Source: a virus. From it: 25,406 nucleotides of DNA. Each line of letters opens with the position of its first letter. Position 1 is the first letter of the stretch. Below, in pieces: positions 13,026 through 22,446 of the stretch. The position numbers were made by a program, and so were the translations under genes. The stretch covers positions 1 through 25,406 of IMG/VR virus record IMGVR_UViG_3300017708_001971. One strand, written 5' to 3'. Below the pieces are notes generated by a model. The model was given only the letters and a program-made list of their open reading frames with translations, had not been told where the DNA came from and made no database searches.

Positions 13026-15182
13026 ATGGCTTTAAAAAAAGTACAATTTTTACCTGGATTCAATAAACAACTTACCGAAACCCAAGCTGAAGGACAATGG
13101 GTAGATGGTGATAACGTTAGATTTAGATATGGCTCACCAGAAAAAATAGGTGGTTGGTCACAGTTAGGCACTGATAAACTTACTGGTGCGGCGAGAGCTA
13201 TGCATCATATTGTAAATAGTAGCGGCGTAAAATATTCTATCATAGGGACTAACAGAATATTGTACGCTTATTCAGGAGGTGTCTTTTATGACATACATCC
13301 GATTAAAACGACTACAACTTTAACCAATGCTTTCAGCACTACAAATGGATCATCTACAGTTACAATAACATTCTCTACGGGACATGGCTTAAATCCTGGA
13401 GACATAATTTTATTAGATAATTTTACTACAATTACAAACTCTAATTTCAGCTCTTCTGATTTTGATGATAAAAAATTTATGGTAACTAGCACGCCAACCA
13501 ACGTTACGATAACTATAACAATGCCATCAAATGAAACTGGATCAGGTGCTACCACATCTGGAGGTATTAGAGTTCAATCTTATTATCCTGTCGGACCTGC
13601 AGAACAGCTACCTGGATTTGGTTGGGGTTTAGGTTCTTGGAGTGGTGAAGCAGCAAATCCTCAAACGTCAACTTTAAACGGAGCTTTAGGTGACAACACG
13701 GCAGGAACAGGTGGGTCAGGAACGAGCGTAACATTAGCGAGCACAACAAACTTTCCAACAACAGGAACGAATTTTGTAAAAGTAGGAACAGAGGAAATAT
13801 CTTACACAGGAGTTTCTGGTAATGACTTAACAGGAATTACAAGAGCAGTTAGAGGGACAACAAGAGCTGCACACTCGGATGGAGCTACTGTAACAAATAC
13901 GTCAGACTTTGTAGCGTGGGGCGAGGCAGCATCTGGAGATTTAGTTATTGATCCAGGTCTTTGGTCTATAGATAATTTTGGTAATAAAATTATTGCCTTG
14001 ATTCACAACAAACAAGTTTTTGAATGGAATGCAGATTTAGCTAACGCAAACGCAACCAGAGCAACTATTATTACAGGTGCGCCAACAGCATCGAGAGACA
14101 TGATTGTATCTACACCAGATAGACACTTAGTATTTTTTGGTACAGAGACAACTATCGGTGATGAATCAACACAAGATCAAATGTTTATCAGATTTTCTAA
14201 TCAAGAGGATATTAATACATACACACCTACAGCAACCAACACGGCGGGTACACAGAGGCTGGCCGATGGTTCAAGAATTATGGGAGCTGTTAGAGGTAGG
14301 GATGCAATTTATGTTTGGACAGATACTGCTTTATTTACACAAAGATTTATTGGTCCACCATTTACATTCGGTTTTGCTCAAGTGGGAACTAACTGCGGAT
14401 TGATAGGACAGAATGCAGCTGTTGAAGTAGACGGAGCTGCATACTGGTTTTCAGAAAATGGTTTCTTTAAATATGCGGGTGCACTTCAATCGTTACCATG
14501 TTTAGTAGAAGATTTTGTTTTTGATGATTTAAATACTACAGCTAACCAACTTGTAAATGCTGGAATAAATAATTTGTTTGGAGAGATTAATTGGTTTTAC
14601 TGTTCTTCAGGATCAACAGTCGTTGATAGAGTTGTGACATATAATTATTTTGAATCTACACCTCAAAGACCAATATGGACAACAGGCACGTTGGATAGAA
14701 CAACATGGCAAGATTCTGCAGTGTTTGGAAAACCTCATGCTACAGATTATGATGCTGGTTCAGATAATTCTTATGATGTAGTCGGTAACACAGACGGATG
14801 CACTATATACTATGAGCACGAGACTGGAACAGATCAAGTTACATCTACAGCAACGACAGCTATAACTTCAAATATACAGTCTGGAGACTTTGATATAAGT
14901 CAAGGCGGTGATGGTGAGTTCTTTGCAAAGATTAGAAGATTTATACCTGACTTTTTAACACAAACAGGTAACACACAAATTACATTAAACTTAAGAAACT
15001 TTCCAAATAACACTGAGGCAAGTTCGGCTCTCGGTCCTTTCACAATCTCGTCATCAACAGAAAAGGTGGATACAAGGGCTAGAGCAAGAGCAGTTTCTTT
15101 AAAAGTTGCAAATACAGCTGCAGCACAGAGTTGGAAACTTGGTGGATTTAGGTTAGATATACAACCAGACGGAAGAAGATAA
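13026..15182 (+). CDS. gp10-like tail/packaged-DNA stabilisation protein (beta-propeller)
   Basis: A 718-residue protein. The N-terminus (QFLPGFNKQLTETQAEGQW, DNVRFRYGSPEKIGGW) and SGVKYSIIGTNRILY are signatures of the gp10-like tail protein family, whose propeller forms part of the short tail. Residues 95-295 hold two inserted beta modules: FSTTNGSSTVTITF...GHG (about 103-180) and SVTLASTTNF...VGTEEISYTG...AVRGTTRAAHSDGATV (about 234-290). The propeller resumes at about 297 with VAWGEAASGDLVIDP and RDMIVSTPDRHLVFFG. The C-terminus is Thr/Ser-rich with a basic finish. No Shine-Dalgarno is visible before the ATG. In a podovirus this is expected next to the gp4-type adaptor, so the island separates two parts of one assembly. 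Confidence 0.75.
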   Translation: MALKKVQFLPGFNKQLTETQAEGQWVDGDNVRFRYGSPEKIGGWSQLGTDKLTGAARAMHHIVNSSGVKYSIIGTNRILYAYSGGVFYDIHPIKTTTTLTNAFSTTNGSSTVTITFSTGHGLNPGDIILLDNFTTITNSNFSSSDFDDKKFMVTSTPTNVTITITMPSNETGSGATTSGGIRVQSYYPVGPAEQLPGFGWGLGSWSGEAANPQTSTLNGALGDNTAGTGGSGTSVTLASTTNFPTTGTNFVKVGTEEISYTGVSGNDLTGITRAVRGTTRAAHSDGATVTNTSDFVAWGEAASGDLVIDPGLWSIDNFGNKIIALIHNKQVFEWNADLANANATRATIITGAPTASRDMIVSTPDRHLVFFGTETTIGDESTQDQMFIRFSNQEDINTYTPTATNTAGTQRLADGSRIMGAVRGRDAIYVWTDTALFTQRFIGPPFTFGFAQVGTNCGLIGQNAAVEVDGAAYWFSENGFFKYAGALQSLPCLVEDFVFDDLNTTANQLVNAGINNLFGEINWFYCSSGSTVVDRVVTYNYFESTPQRPIWTTGTLDRTTWQDSAVFGKPHATDYDAGSDNSYDVVGNTDGCTIYYEHETGTDQVTSTATTAITSNIQSGDFDISQGGDGEFFAKIRRFIPDFLTQTGNTQITLNLRNFPNNTEASSALGPFTISSSTEKVDTRARARAVSLKVANTAAAQSWKLGGFRLDIQPDGRR

Positions 15183-15346
15183 TGGCAAAGATAGTTCAAG
15201 TATTAACAAGACCAAGTAAAGAATATAGACAAGATGTGGCTGATGCACAGGTTAGAGATCTTGATGCCATCGTGCAAAAATTAAATACAACATTTCAACA
15301 AGAGCTAAAGGATGAGGTAGAAGCTGAAAACTTCTTTTTAAATTAA
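15182..15346 (+). CDS. Small conserved-looking phage protein, 54 residues
   Basis: This starts on the last A of the preceding stop (TAATG) and ends with TAA that again overlaps the next ATG, so it is coupled on both sides in an unbroken chain. The 54-residue product begins MAKIVQVLTRPSKEYRQ and is mostly helical and charged (VRDLDAIVQKLNTTF, QQELKDEVEAEN), with no membrane segment. The stop-start overlaps at both ends are the main evidence that it is real. Its role is unknown; a small tail or chaperone protein is plausible. Confidence 0.8.
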   Translation: MAKIVQVLTRPSKEYRQDVADAQVRDLDAIVQKLNTTFQQELKDEVEAENFFLN

Positions 15347-15687
15347 TGTCAAATAGTTTCGTAAACGCAAAAGTAGATTTAACATCAACAGACAACACAA
15401 CGTTGTATACAACACCAACGGCAAACGTTTCTTTGGTTAAGTCTTTGTTAGTATCTAATGATGCTGGATCTTCGTGTAATATAACTGTTACGTTAACCGA
15501 TGCCTCTGGCAACGTGTTTAGTTTGTTCAAAACAAAAGCGGTAGATACCAACACAACAGTAGAACTTTTAACTCAACCCCTTGTAGTAGAGGAGAGTGAG
15601 ATATTAAAGGTACAAGCTAGTGACGCGAACGAGCTGCACGTTATAGCTTCTATATTACAAATACAGCCAAGAGAGGTAACAACATAA
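15346..15687 (+). CDS. Small virion-associated beta protein
   Basis: A 113-residue protein, beta-rich, starting MSNSFVNAKVDLTSTDNTTLYTTP and containing SLLVSNDAGSSCNITVTLTD, a pattern I recognise from small proteins beside tail genes in marine phages. It has no catalytic motif or membrane segment. It is chained to its neighbours by single-base stop-start overlaps on both sides. A tail-surface or assembly role is inferred from context only. Confidence 0.7.
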   Translation: MSNSFVNAKVDLTSTDNTTLYTTPTANVSLVKSLLVSNDAGSSCNITVTLTDASGNVFSLFKTKAVDTNTTVELLTQPLVVEESEILKVQASDANELHVIASILQIQPREVTT

Positions 15688-15857
15688 TGTTAGAATTAAA
15701 ACCAGAAAAAATTATAGAGACTATATCTAACCTAAAAACTGGTGAAATATATAAGGATGAAAAGGAGTGGAAAGCTAAAGGAGTGCCAGAAAAGGACATT
15801 CGAAGAGATGTTAAAGTGATTATGCCAAGCCTTGATTTATTCCCAAAAACCAAGTAG
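15687..15857 (+). CDS. Small conserved-looking phage protein, 56 residues
   Basis: A 56-residue ORF from ATG 15687 (overlapping the previous stop) to TAG 15855-15857. The product begins MLELKPEKIIETISNLKTG and continues KEWKAKGVPEKDIRRDVKV, ending PSLDLFPKTK. I recall similar short proteins with this Trp-Lys-Ala-Lys-Gly-Val-Pro-Glu stretch in other marine phages. It is helical and charged. Start-stop coupling supports expression; the function is unknown. Confidence 0.75.
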   Translation: MLELKPEKIIETISNLKTGEIYKDEKEWKAKGVPEKDIRRDVKVIMPSLDLFPKTK

Positions 15858-15907
15858 ATTGAGGATTACAGGAAATCAAAGCCTGCCAATAAGGATTTAA
15901 TTAAATT

Positions 15908-16822
15908 ATGCCAATAACACGAGGACAGATGAATAGACAATTACGCATGGGTGGCGGTATTATGAATGTCGTGCCTAGAGATAGAGCTTTATTAGGTGGT
16001 ATTAAAAAAGCCGTTAAGAAAGTTACCAAAGGTGTAAAAGATATTGCATCTTCCGACATTGGTAAAGCTGCATTAATAGGAGCAGCCGCATTTGGTATAC
16101 CAGGAACAAGTATAGGTGGTATATTTGGTAGATCATCTTTTATGTTACCAGCAAGCGGAGCAGGAGCTCCAGGAATTTTTGGTCTTGGTGGGATAAGCAA
16201 TTTATTCGCTGCAGGAGCAGCTAAAGATACTGTAACAAAAGAAGCAGCTAAAAAAATTGGTCTTAAAGAGACTTTAGGTATTATGGCAGGAGGTTCTTTA
16301 TTAGGAGCTTTAGCAGCTGGAGTAGAAGCAGGAGATCAAGAAGCTATTGAGGCAAGTCGAAATGTTGATGCTCTAAAAACTTATTTAAGACAAGGATATA
16401 GAAATTTAAAAAGCTTTGTAAAAGAAGATGGCACTGAGGATGCAGAAGCGCTTGAAGCTCAAGTAAATAGAGATGTTTCTGAGTATGCATCTGGACAGGG
16501 CGGATACGCTGAGGGTGGCAGAATAAAGTATGCCATGGGTGATAGTGCCAGCGATAACGCTATGCAAGCGGCGGGTATCGAGGGACTACCTATAAGACAA
16601 AATCCTAGAGGTGTTAAGGAGCTAGACCTTAGAAAAACTGGTGGATTTATACCTCCAGTTGGTATAAAAGAAAAAGAAGATGACATCCCAGCGATGTTAT
16701 CAAATAATGAATTCGTATTTACAGCCGACGCCGTAAGAGGTATGGGTGAAGGTGATGTTAACAAAGGCGCTGAACGTATGTATAACATGATGAAAACTTT
16801 AGAGGCAGGAGGAAGAGTATAA
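15908..16822 (+). CDS. Internal-virion/ejection-type protein with a conserved C-terminal motif
   Basis: A 304-residue protein. A basic amphipathic helix (IKKAVKKVTKGVKDI, about 32-46) is followed by Gly/Ala-rich hydrophobic stretches (about 50-145), suited to membrane interaction. EGGRIKYAMG (202-211) and the C-terminal KEKEDDIPAMLSNNEF (254-269) and VFTADAVRGMG (270-280) are motifs I recognise from many marine phage proteins of unknown role. It sits just before the Gln-rich and very large internal proteins, so a DNA-ejection or internal-core role is inferred. The start has AAGGA at about 15893, 10 bases upstream. Confidence 0.65.
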   Translation: MPITRGQMNRQLRMGGGIMNVVPRDRALLGGIKKAVKKVTKGVKDIASSDIGKAALIGAAAFGIPGTSIGGIFGRSSFMLPASGAGAPGIFGLGGISNLFAAGAAKDTVTKEAAKKIGLKETLGIMAGGSLLGALAAGVEAGDQEAIEASRNVDALKTYLRQGYRNLKSFVKEDGTEDAEALEAQVNRDVSEYASGQGGYAEGGRIKYAMGDSASDNAMQAAGIEGLPIRQNPRGVKELDLRKTGGFIPPVGIKEKEDDIPAMLSNNEFVFTADAVRGMGEGDVNKGAERMYNMMKTLEAGGRV

Positions 16823-17628
16823 TGGCAGAAGTACAATCAGTAAGACAATTACCACCTGAATTTATAGAAGCAGCCAGCAAAACATATATAGATGATTTAC
16901 AGAAAGCAGTTGGTGATTTTAAAACACAAGATCTATCTCAAATTATGGGTCGACAGTTTGTTGCTGGCCCTGGCGCTTTAACAACACAAGCTGAAGGTTT
17001 AGCATCTGGTCTTGGTGGCTTTCAACCTTTCTTACAACAAGCAGAACAATTAAGAGGTCCTACAGCTTATCAATCTTACATGTCGCCTTTTCAACAAGAT
17101 GTCATTGATACGACACTTGCAGAATTTGACAGGCAAACACAAGCAGGTTTACCATCATTAGCATCACAAGCTATTGGTGCTGGTGCATTTGGCGGTGGTA
17201 GAGAGGGTGTACAAAGAGCAGAATTTTTATCTAATCAAGCTAGAAACAGAGCAGCATTACAAGCACAACTATTAGGTCAAGGATTTACACAAGCACAAAA
17301 TTTAGCGTCTGCAGATTTTCAAAAAAATTTAACTTTAGCACAACAAAACCCTGCATTGTTAGGTCAACAAATAGCAAGTTTAACAACATTAGGTGGTCAA
17401 CAACAAGCAAGAGCACAGCAACAATTAGCAGCTGATCAACAACTTGCTCAAAGACAAGCATTTCAACCATTAGAAGCGGCACAAACTTTAGGTTCTGGCA
17501 TTGTGCCTTTAATATCAGGATACCCTGGTACAGAGAAAACTATGACAACACCAACACCAAGTCCATTACAAACAGGATTAAGCACAGGTGCTACGTTAGC
17601 TGGTATCTATAGATTAATAAGAGGATAG
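16822..17628 (+). CDS. Gln-rich internal virion protein
   Basis: A 268-residue protein, helical, Ala/Gln-rich with long Gln stretches in the C-terminal third (TLGGQQQARAQQQLAADQQL). Conserved-looking blocks are YMSPFQQDVIDTTLAEFDR (86-104) and GAFGGGREGVQRAEF (121-135), which I recognise from marine phage internal proteins. No catalytic motif or signal is present. It starts on the A of the previous stop (TAATG). Its composition and position fit proteins ejected with DNA in short-tailed phages; that role is inference. Confidence 0.65.
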   Translation: MAEVQSVRQLPPEFIEAASKTYIDDLQKAVGDFKTQDLSQIMGRQFVAGPGALTTQAEGLASGLGGFQPFLQQAEQLRGPTAYQSYMSPFQQDVIDTTLAEFDRQTQAGLPSLASQAIGAGAFGGGREGVQRAEFLSNQARNRAALQAQLLGQGFTQAQNLASADFQKNLTLAQQNPALLGQQIASLTTLGGQQQARAQQQLAADQQLAQRQAFQPLEAAQTLGSGIVPLISGYPGTEKTMTTPTPSPLQTGLSTGATLAGIYRLIRG

Positions 17629-17629
17629 T

Positions 17630-18397
17630 ATGAGCATAACTTTAAAAAGACCAATGTTTAGAAAAGGCGGAGAAGTAGAAGAAGGCATCATAGAATTAGC
17701 TACGCCGAGAAAAAACTATGATGAAGGAACTGCTTTAGAAAAGATAGAACAATCAAATGTACCACAATTAGCTAAAGAACAGGCAAAATTATTTTCTGAA
17801 CTTGCACAACTAGGTAGACCATCAGGTGGAGATTTATTAACTAACGTTTTAATACAAGGTGGATTAAGAGGATTATCAACTGCTGGTAAAGGAGGCACAC
17901 TTGCAAACTTAGCTGCTGCTTTTGAAGCACCTGTAGGTCAAGCATTGAAAGAAAGAACAGCAGGTAAAGGTTTAGGTGCAGCAGGAGCTATGAAAGGTCT
18001 TGAACTTGGTACAAAGCTAGACATCGCTAGACAAAAAGAATTAAGACAAAAACAATTTGAATCTGGAACTTTTGCATCTAGATTAAAACAAGTAAGAGCT
18101 GCCTTTGAAGGTTTGGTAGGAGAAAAATTACAAGATTATACAGTTAACCTAGCACCAAAAATTACTAGAGGTGAAATGGCATATGAAAAGGGTGTTGATT
18201 TTGCAGGCTTAATGAAAGTAAAAAGAGATGGCACTCTAGATACAGACTATTTAAATGCTCAACCAATGGGAACTGTACTTTTAAATCCACTTAATGGTCA
18301 GTTCTTTAAAAAAGTAAGAGATCCTGATACAGGCGAAGTTGGGTTTGATGACACATATTTAAATCAAAGAACGTTTGAATATAAAAGAGGAGATTAA
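17630..18397 (+). CDS. Internal-virion-type protein
   Basis: A 255-residue protein. The N-terminus KRPMFRKGGEVEEGI is of a type that recurs in marine phage proteins of this region. The middle is Gly/Ala/Leu-rich and helical (LIQGGLRGLSTAGKGGTLANL), followed by a charged coil (KLDIARQKELRQKQF) and a beta-rich end. Only one base separates it from the preceding gene. It belongs to the same block as the 15908 and 16822 proteins. It is not recognised as a named family; an ejection-protein role is inferred. Confidence 0.6.
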   Translation: MSITLKRPMFRKGGEVEEGIIELATPRKNYDEGTALEKIEQSNVPQLAKEQAKLFSELAQLGRPSGGDLLTNVLIQGGLRGLSTAGKGGTLANLAAAFEAPVGQALKERTAGKGLGAAGAMKGLELGTKLDIARQKELRQKQFESGTFASRLKQVRAAFEGLVGEKLQDYTVNLAPKITRGEMAYEKGVDFAGLMKVKRDGTLDTDYLNAQPMGTVLLNPLNGQFFKKVRDPDTGEVGFDDTYLNQRTFEYKRGD

Positions 18398-18402
18398 TCA
18401 TC

Positions 18403-21400
18403 ATGGCATTTATCAAGTTGTCAGATGATAAGGAAAAAGACGAAAATCTCCTTAAAAAAAATAAAATAGAACCAAACAATTCATTTATATCTCTTGAAGA
18501 AGAAGTAGAAACACTCACACCACCAGCAGCAGATGATAATGAAGTAAGTCAAATACACGGTGCTATGGCAGGTATTGCATCTGGTCTTATTAAAGTACCA
18601 GAGGGTATTTTTTCTTTAGGTGCAGAACTTTTAGACTTTACAGGCATGACAGTAGACTCTGCAGCAAAGGTAGAACAAGTTTTTGACACGATTAATATAT
18701 TTGAAGAAACAGCTGAAAAAACAGCTGCAGGTAAAATCACACAAGCGTTAGTACAAATTGGTGTACCAGCAACAGCTGCCGCAACAGCTGCAAGAAAATT
18801 AGCGTTAAAAGGTTTACGTGCTAGAAAAGCTGGCACATACTTAAATCCAAAAGCAAAAAATTTACAAAAAGGTTTAAAGAAAGCAAAAGAATTAAGAAAA
18901 AACCCGCCTAAACTAAGTACGGGCCAGAATATAGCAGCTGTAGCTCTTGGTGGTGCAGCAGGAGAAACTTTAGTTGGCGATGTAGAAGATATTGGAACTA
19001 TTGGAGATGTATTTGAAGCTGGTCCAACAGAATTAGATAGGGATGTGCAAGCAGATCCACAGAAAGATGCGGGAAGAAAATTATTAAATAGATTAAAATT
19101 TAGTGCTGAGTCCATACCACTTACAGGATTAGTATTTGGTGCGGGTGTTGGATTAAGAGAACTAGGTAAACGTGGTAAACAAGCTATATATAGTAATGAC
19201 AAACTAATAAGATTTTTTGATAAAGTAGGTTCTGCATTTAGACCTAGAGGTGCACAACCACAAGAATTATTTTTAGCTAAAAGAACTGAAAAAGGTAGAC
19301 AGATGGCAGACACAAACTTTGCCATGGAACAAGTAAAACGTATTGATAAAGAAGTAAATCAAATGTTTCCAACATTAAAAAATTTTTTAAATAAAACCAA
19401 CGATGAAAACAGAGGTCAATTTTTAAAAGAAATAAATGATTTAATGTTTGAGGGAGATATAAAAAAAGGTTACGCTGATAAGGCTATAGAAGCGTTTAGA
19501 AAAACTGCAAAAAAACAAGGAGCTTCTACTAAAAATATACGAAACATAGTTGAAGCTACAACAAAAGTTAGAGAAAGATTTAGCACTCTTTTAGATATTA
19601 CAGCTCAAGGTTCTGTGGGTATGAAAGGAGCAGCGGGTAAAAAATTACAAGCTAACCTAAGAGAACTTATGGGTGACAGAGTAAAACAATTTATAGGTAC
19701 AACATATAGAATATTTCAAAATCAAGACTTTGGTTTCTATCAAAGATATAAACCAGCAGCAGAATCTGTAGAAAAAGTAAAAGAAATATTTAAAAGATAC
19801 GCAGCTAAAAACAAAAATCCAATTACAGATGAAACAGCAGAACAGATGGTAAATAGTGTTTTATCACAAGCAAGACAATATAATCCAAAAACAAAGCTAC
19901 CTTCTTTTGAGTTTGATAATTTAACACAAGGTGCTAATGACGCTACAAACATAAAAACATTCGCACAAACTTTAACTAAAGAACTACCAGATGGATCACA
20001 AGAATTAAAAGTTATAGGTAAAGGTAGTAAAGCATTTAGAGAATTGTTTGGTGAGATAGAAGATGCAAGATATTCAATATTTGAAGGCATAAATAGATTA
20101 TCTACAATAGCTAGAAAGAACCAACTATTTGATGAAATATTAGACGTTGATCAAAGATTAAAAGATGCAGCTACAGCTACAACACTTCCAGGATCAAAAG
20201 GTTTTTTCTTTGCAAATCCGTTGGATGCAAGAAAAGCTTTACCAAACACAGAGATTGTAAAAATAGATGATTATGTAAAAGAATACTTTCAAGATGGTGT
20301 GTTGATAAATAGATTACAAGGTCAATATACATCAAAAGAAATAGCAGAAGCATTTAGTAATGCAAGTAAAGTATCTGAATGGATGAGAGGAGAAACAGGT
20401 AATTTTGCAGCTAGAACAGCATCAGGTGCATATAGAAATTTATTCTTAACACCAAAAGCAGTATCACAATACGCAAAAACAGTTTTATCTATACCTACAC
20501 ATTTTAGAAACTTCTTATCTTCTTCTGCATTTGCAATAGCAAATGGTGCACTAACTAACCCTATCTACATGGTAAGAGGTTTTAATCAAGCAAGAAAAAG
20601 CTTAAATTTAGGATTAAGAGATCCAAAAGCTATGGAGTATTACAGAGAATTATTAGAGCTTGGTGTTACAAATTCTAACGTAAGAATGGGTGATCTTAAA
20701 AATCTTATGCGCGATGCAAAAATATTTGAGTCAGGTAACATAGCAACTGATTCTATTTTAAAACCTATGGCAAAAGCTTTGGGTAGAGTTGGTGAGGGCG
20801 CATTAAGAAAAGCTAGAAAAGCTGGTCAGGTGATGCAAGACGCCTATATAGCTGAAGATGATTTCTGGAAAATTACAATGTATGAAACAGAAAAACTTAG
20901 AAGAGCCGATGCATTTGCAAAAGCAGGTATAAAAAGAACACCTCAACAAATAAAAGAAGAAGCTGCTGATATTGTAAGAAACACAATACCAAACTATGCT
21001 TATGTTGGTGACTTTGTAAGAACAATGCGTGTTACACCTTTTGGTAATTTTATGTCTTGGCCATCAGAAGTATTTAGAACTAGTGGTGGTATCTTTGAAC
21101 AAATATTAAAAGACATAAGAGATCCTGTAACAGGTAGTTTAAATTATTTTAAAAGTACAAATCCTATGAAGGGTATTGGTTTATCTAGAGCCGCAGGTGC
21201 AGCTGCTGCATTTACTGCTATACCATATGGTATTGTTGAGGGATCAAAAGCTATCTTCGGTGTATCTGATAAGGAGGCAACAGCAGCGAGAGACTTAGGT
21301 GTTGCACCGTGGTCTAAAAATTCACAACTTATATTTGTTAAAGATCCGGAGACAGGAGAGTTATTTTACAGTGATTGGAGTCATAACAATGTTTATGATA

Positions 21401-22446
21401 CCGTATCAAGACCTTTTACGACTGTATTACAGAGTGTACAGCAAGGTATTGAAGACGAAGAAGTTTTAGCAAAAGGTTTTTATGAAGGACTTGTAGAGGC
21501 CATGGCAGAAACAGCTAATCCATTTATTGGTGAATCTATTTTTACAGAAGCTATTGGAGACATTGTAGCTAGAGGTGGTAGAACAAAAGATGGCTTGCAA
21601 CTATATACAGATAATACACCAAGAAATGAACGATATGACAGGATGTTAAAACACGTTGTTGAATCACAATTACCACAATACAAACAGTTTGTGAGAGTTA
21701 TTGATTCTGCAACAGGTAAACCAGATAGAAACGGTGATGTTATAGAGATAGATAAATCTCTTGCAGGAGTATTTGGTTTTAGATTAATACCAGTAAAAGC
21801 AGAAAATGCTCTTGAGTTTGCTATAAATGACTTTAATGCAGGTATTCGTAATTCTAGAAAAGAATTTACCGGAGGTAAAGAAGGTGTCATTAGACCAAAC
21901 AAATCACCAGAAGAAGTTATTGAAAGATTTTTTGTAGCAAATAAAGCTATGTATGATGTTAATAAAGATATGGCGAGTAAAATTAGAAGCGCAGAAATAT
22001 TAGGTTTGTCTGATGATAAAATTTCTAAAACTTTCATAGACAGAAATTTAAAGAAAAATTATTCTTTTATAAAAGGCGGATACTTTAGACCTTATTTTCC
22101 AAGTAAAGATATAAGAGAGGCTTTTTTAGAAATAGAACAAAAAACAGGTCAAGATTTTTACAGTCAAGCAGAGCCAATTATTAGTCAGATGTATGAAGAT
22201 TTTACTAAACAATCTTTAGATGAACCATGGAATTTTAAATTAGAAGATTATTTACCAAAGCCACCCGAACCACAATCTAGAGTGCCATTACCACCACAAC
22301 CACAACCTAATCCTGCTATTGTGCAACAAGCTAACCCTGTTGTGCAACAAACTACGGCTATGACTAGTGGCTTGACACCTGCTGAACAGGCGTTATTATC
22401 GGAAGAGGAGAAGATGATTAGGCTTCGAAACAGAGGATTAGCATAA
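18403..22446 (+). CDS. Very large internal/ejection protein, 1347 residues
   Basis: The largest gene here. The product is mostly helical, Lys/Arg-rich with several hydrophobic, Ala/Gly-rich patches, for example GLSRAAGAAAAFTAIPYGI. A stretch around residues 857-905 (NTIPNYAYVGD, TPFGNFMSWPSEVF) is one I recognise as conserved in large internal proteins of marine phages. The C-terminus (about 1285-1316) is Pro/Gln-rich, then a helical end. No lytic transglycosylase or protease motif was spotted. By size and position it corresponds to the large core protein of T7-like phages that enters the cell with DNA; homology is not shown. GGAG about 12 bases upstream supports the start. Confidence 0.65.
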   Translation: MAFIKLSDDKEKDENLLKKNKIEPNNSFISLEEEVETLTPPAADDNEVSQIHGAMAGIASGLIKVPEGIFSLGAELLDFTGMTVDSAAKVEQVFDTINIFEETAEKTAAGKITQALVQIGVPATAAATAARKLALKGLRARKAGTYLNPKAKNLQKGLKKAKELRKNPPKLSTGQNIAAVALGGAAGETLVGDVEDIGTIGDVFEAGPTELDRDVQADPQKDAGRKLLNRLKFSAESIPLTGLVFGAGVGLRELGKRGKQAIYSNDKLIRFFDKVGSAFRPRGAQPQELFLAKRTEKGRQMADTNFAMEQVKRIDKEVNQMFPTLKNFLNKTNDENRGQFLKEINDLMFEGDIKKGYADKAIEAFRKTAKKQGASTKNIRNIVEATTKVRERFSTLLDITAQGSVGMKGAAGKKLQANLRELMGDRVKQFIGTTYRIFQNQDFGFYQRYKPAAESVEKVKEIFKRYAAKNKNPITDETAEQMVNSVLSQARQYNPKTKLPSFEFDNLTQGANDATNIKTFAQTLTKELPDGSQELKVIGKGSKAFRELFGEIEDARYSIFEGINRLSTIARKNQLFDEILDVDQRLKDAATATTLPGSKGFFFANPLDARKALPNTEIVKIDDYVKEYFQDGVLINRLQGQYTSKEIAEAFSNASKVSEWMRGETGNFAARTASGAYRNLFLTPKAVSQYAKTVLSIPTHFRNFLSSSAFAIANGALTNPIYMVRGFNQARKSLNLGLRDPKAMEYYRELLELGVTNSNVRMGDLKNLMRDAKIFESGNIATDSILKPMAKALGRVGEGALRKARKAGQVMQDAYIAEDDFWKITMYETEKLRRADAFAKAGIKRTPQQIKEEAADIVRNTIPNYAYVGDFVRTMRVTPFGNFMSWPSEVFRTSGGIFEQILKDIRDPVTGSLNYFKSTNPMKGIGLSRAAGAAAAFTAIPYGIVEGSKAIFGVSDKEATAARDLGVAPWSKNSQLIFVKDPETGELFYSDWSHNNVYDTVSRPFTTVLQSVQQGIEDEEVLAKGFYEGLVEAMAETANPFIGESIFTEAIGDIVARGGRTKDGLQLYTDNTPRNERYDRMLKHVVESQLPQYKQFVRVIDSATGKPDRNGDVIEIDKSLAGVFGFRLIPVKAENALEFAINDFNAGIRNSRKEFTGGKEGVIRPNKSPEEVIERFFVANKAMYDVNKDMASKIRSAEILGLSDDKISKTFIDRNLKKNYSFIKGGYFRPYFPSKDIREAFLEIEQKTGQDFYSQAEPIISQMYEDFTKQSLDEPWNFKLEDYLPKPPEPQSRVPLPPQPQPNPAIVQQANPVVQQTTAMTSGLTPAEQALLSEEEKMIRLRNRGLA

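Noticed and set aside
18549-19325. A 258-codon open frame on the minus strand
   Set aside because: It lies wholly inside the 1347-residue gene, has Ala/Phe/Pro-rich low-complexity content and no recognisable motif; it is an antisense shadow.
21480-22037. A 185-codon open frame on the minus strand
   Set aside because: Antisense to the 1347-residue gene with Ser/Leu/Ile-biased shadow composition and no ribosome site.
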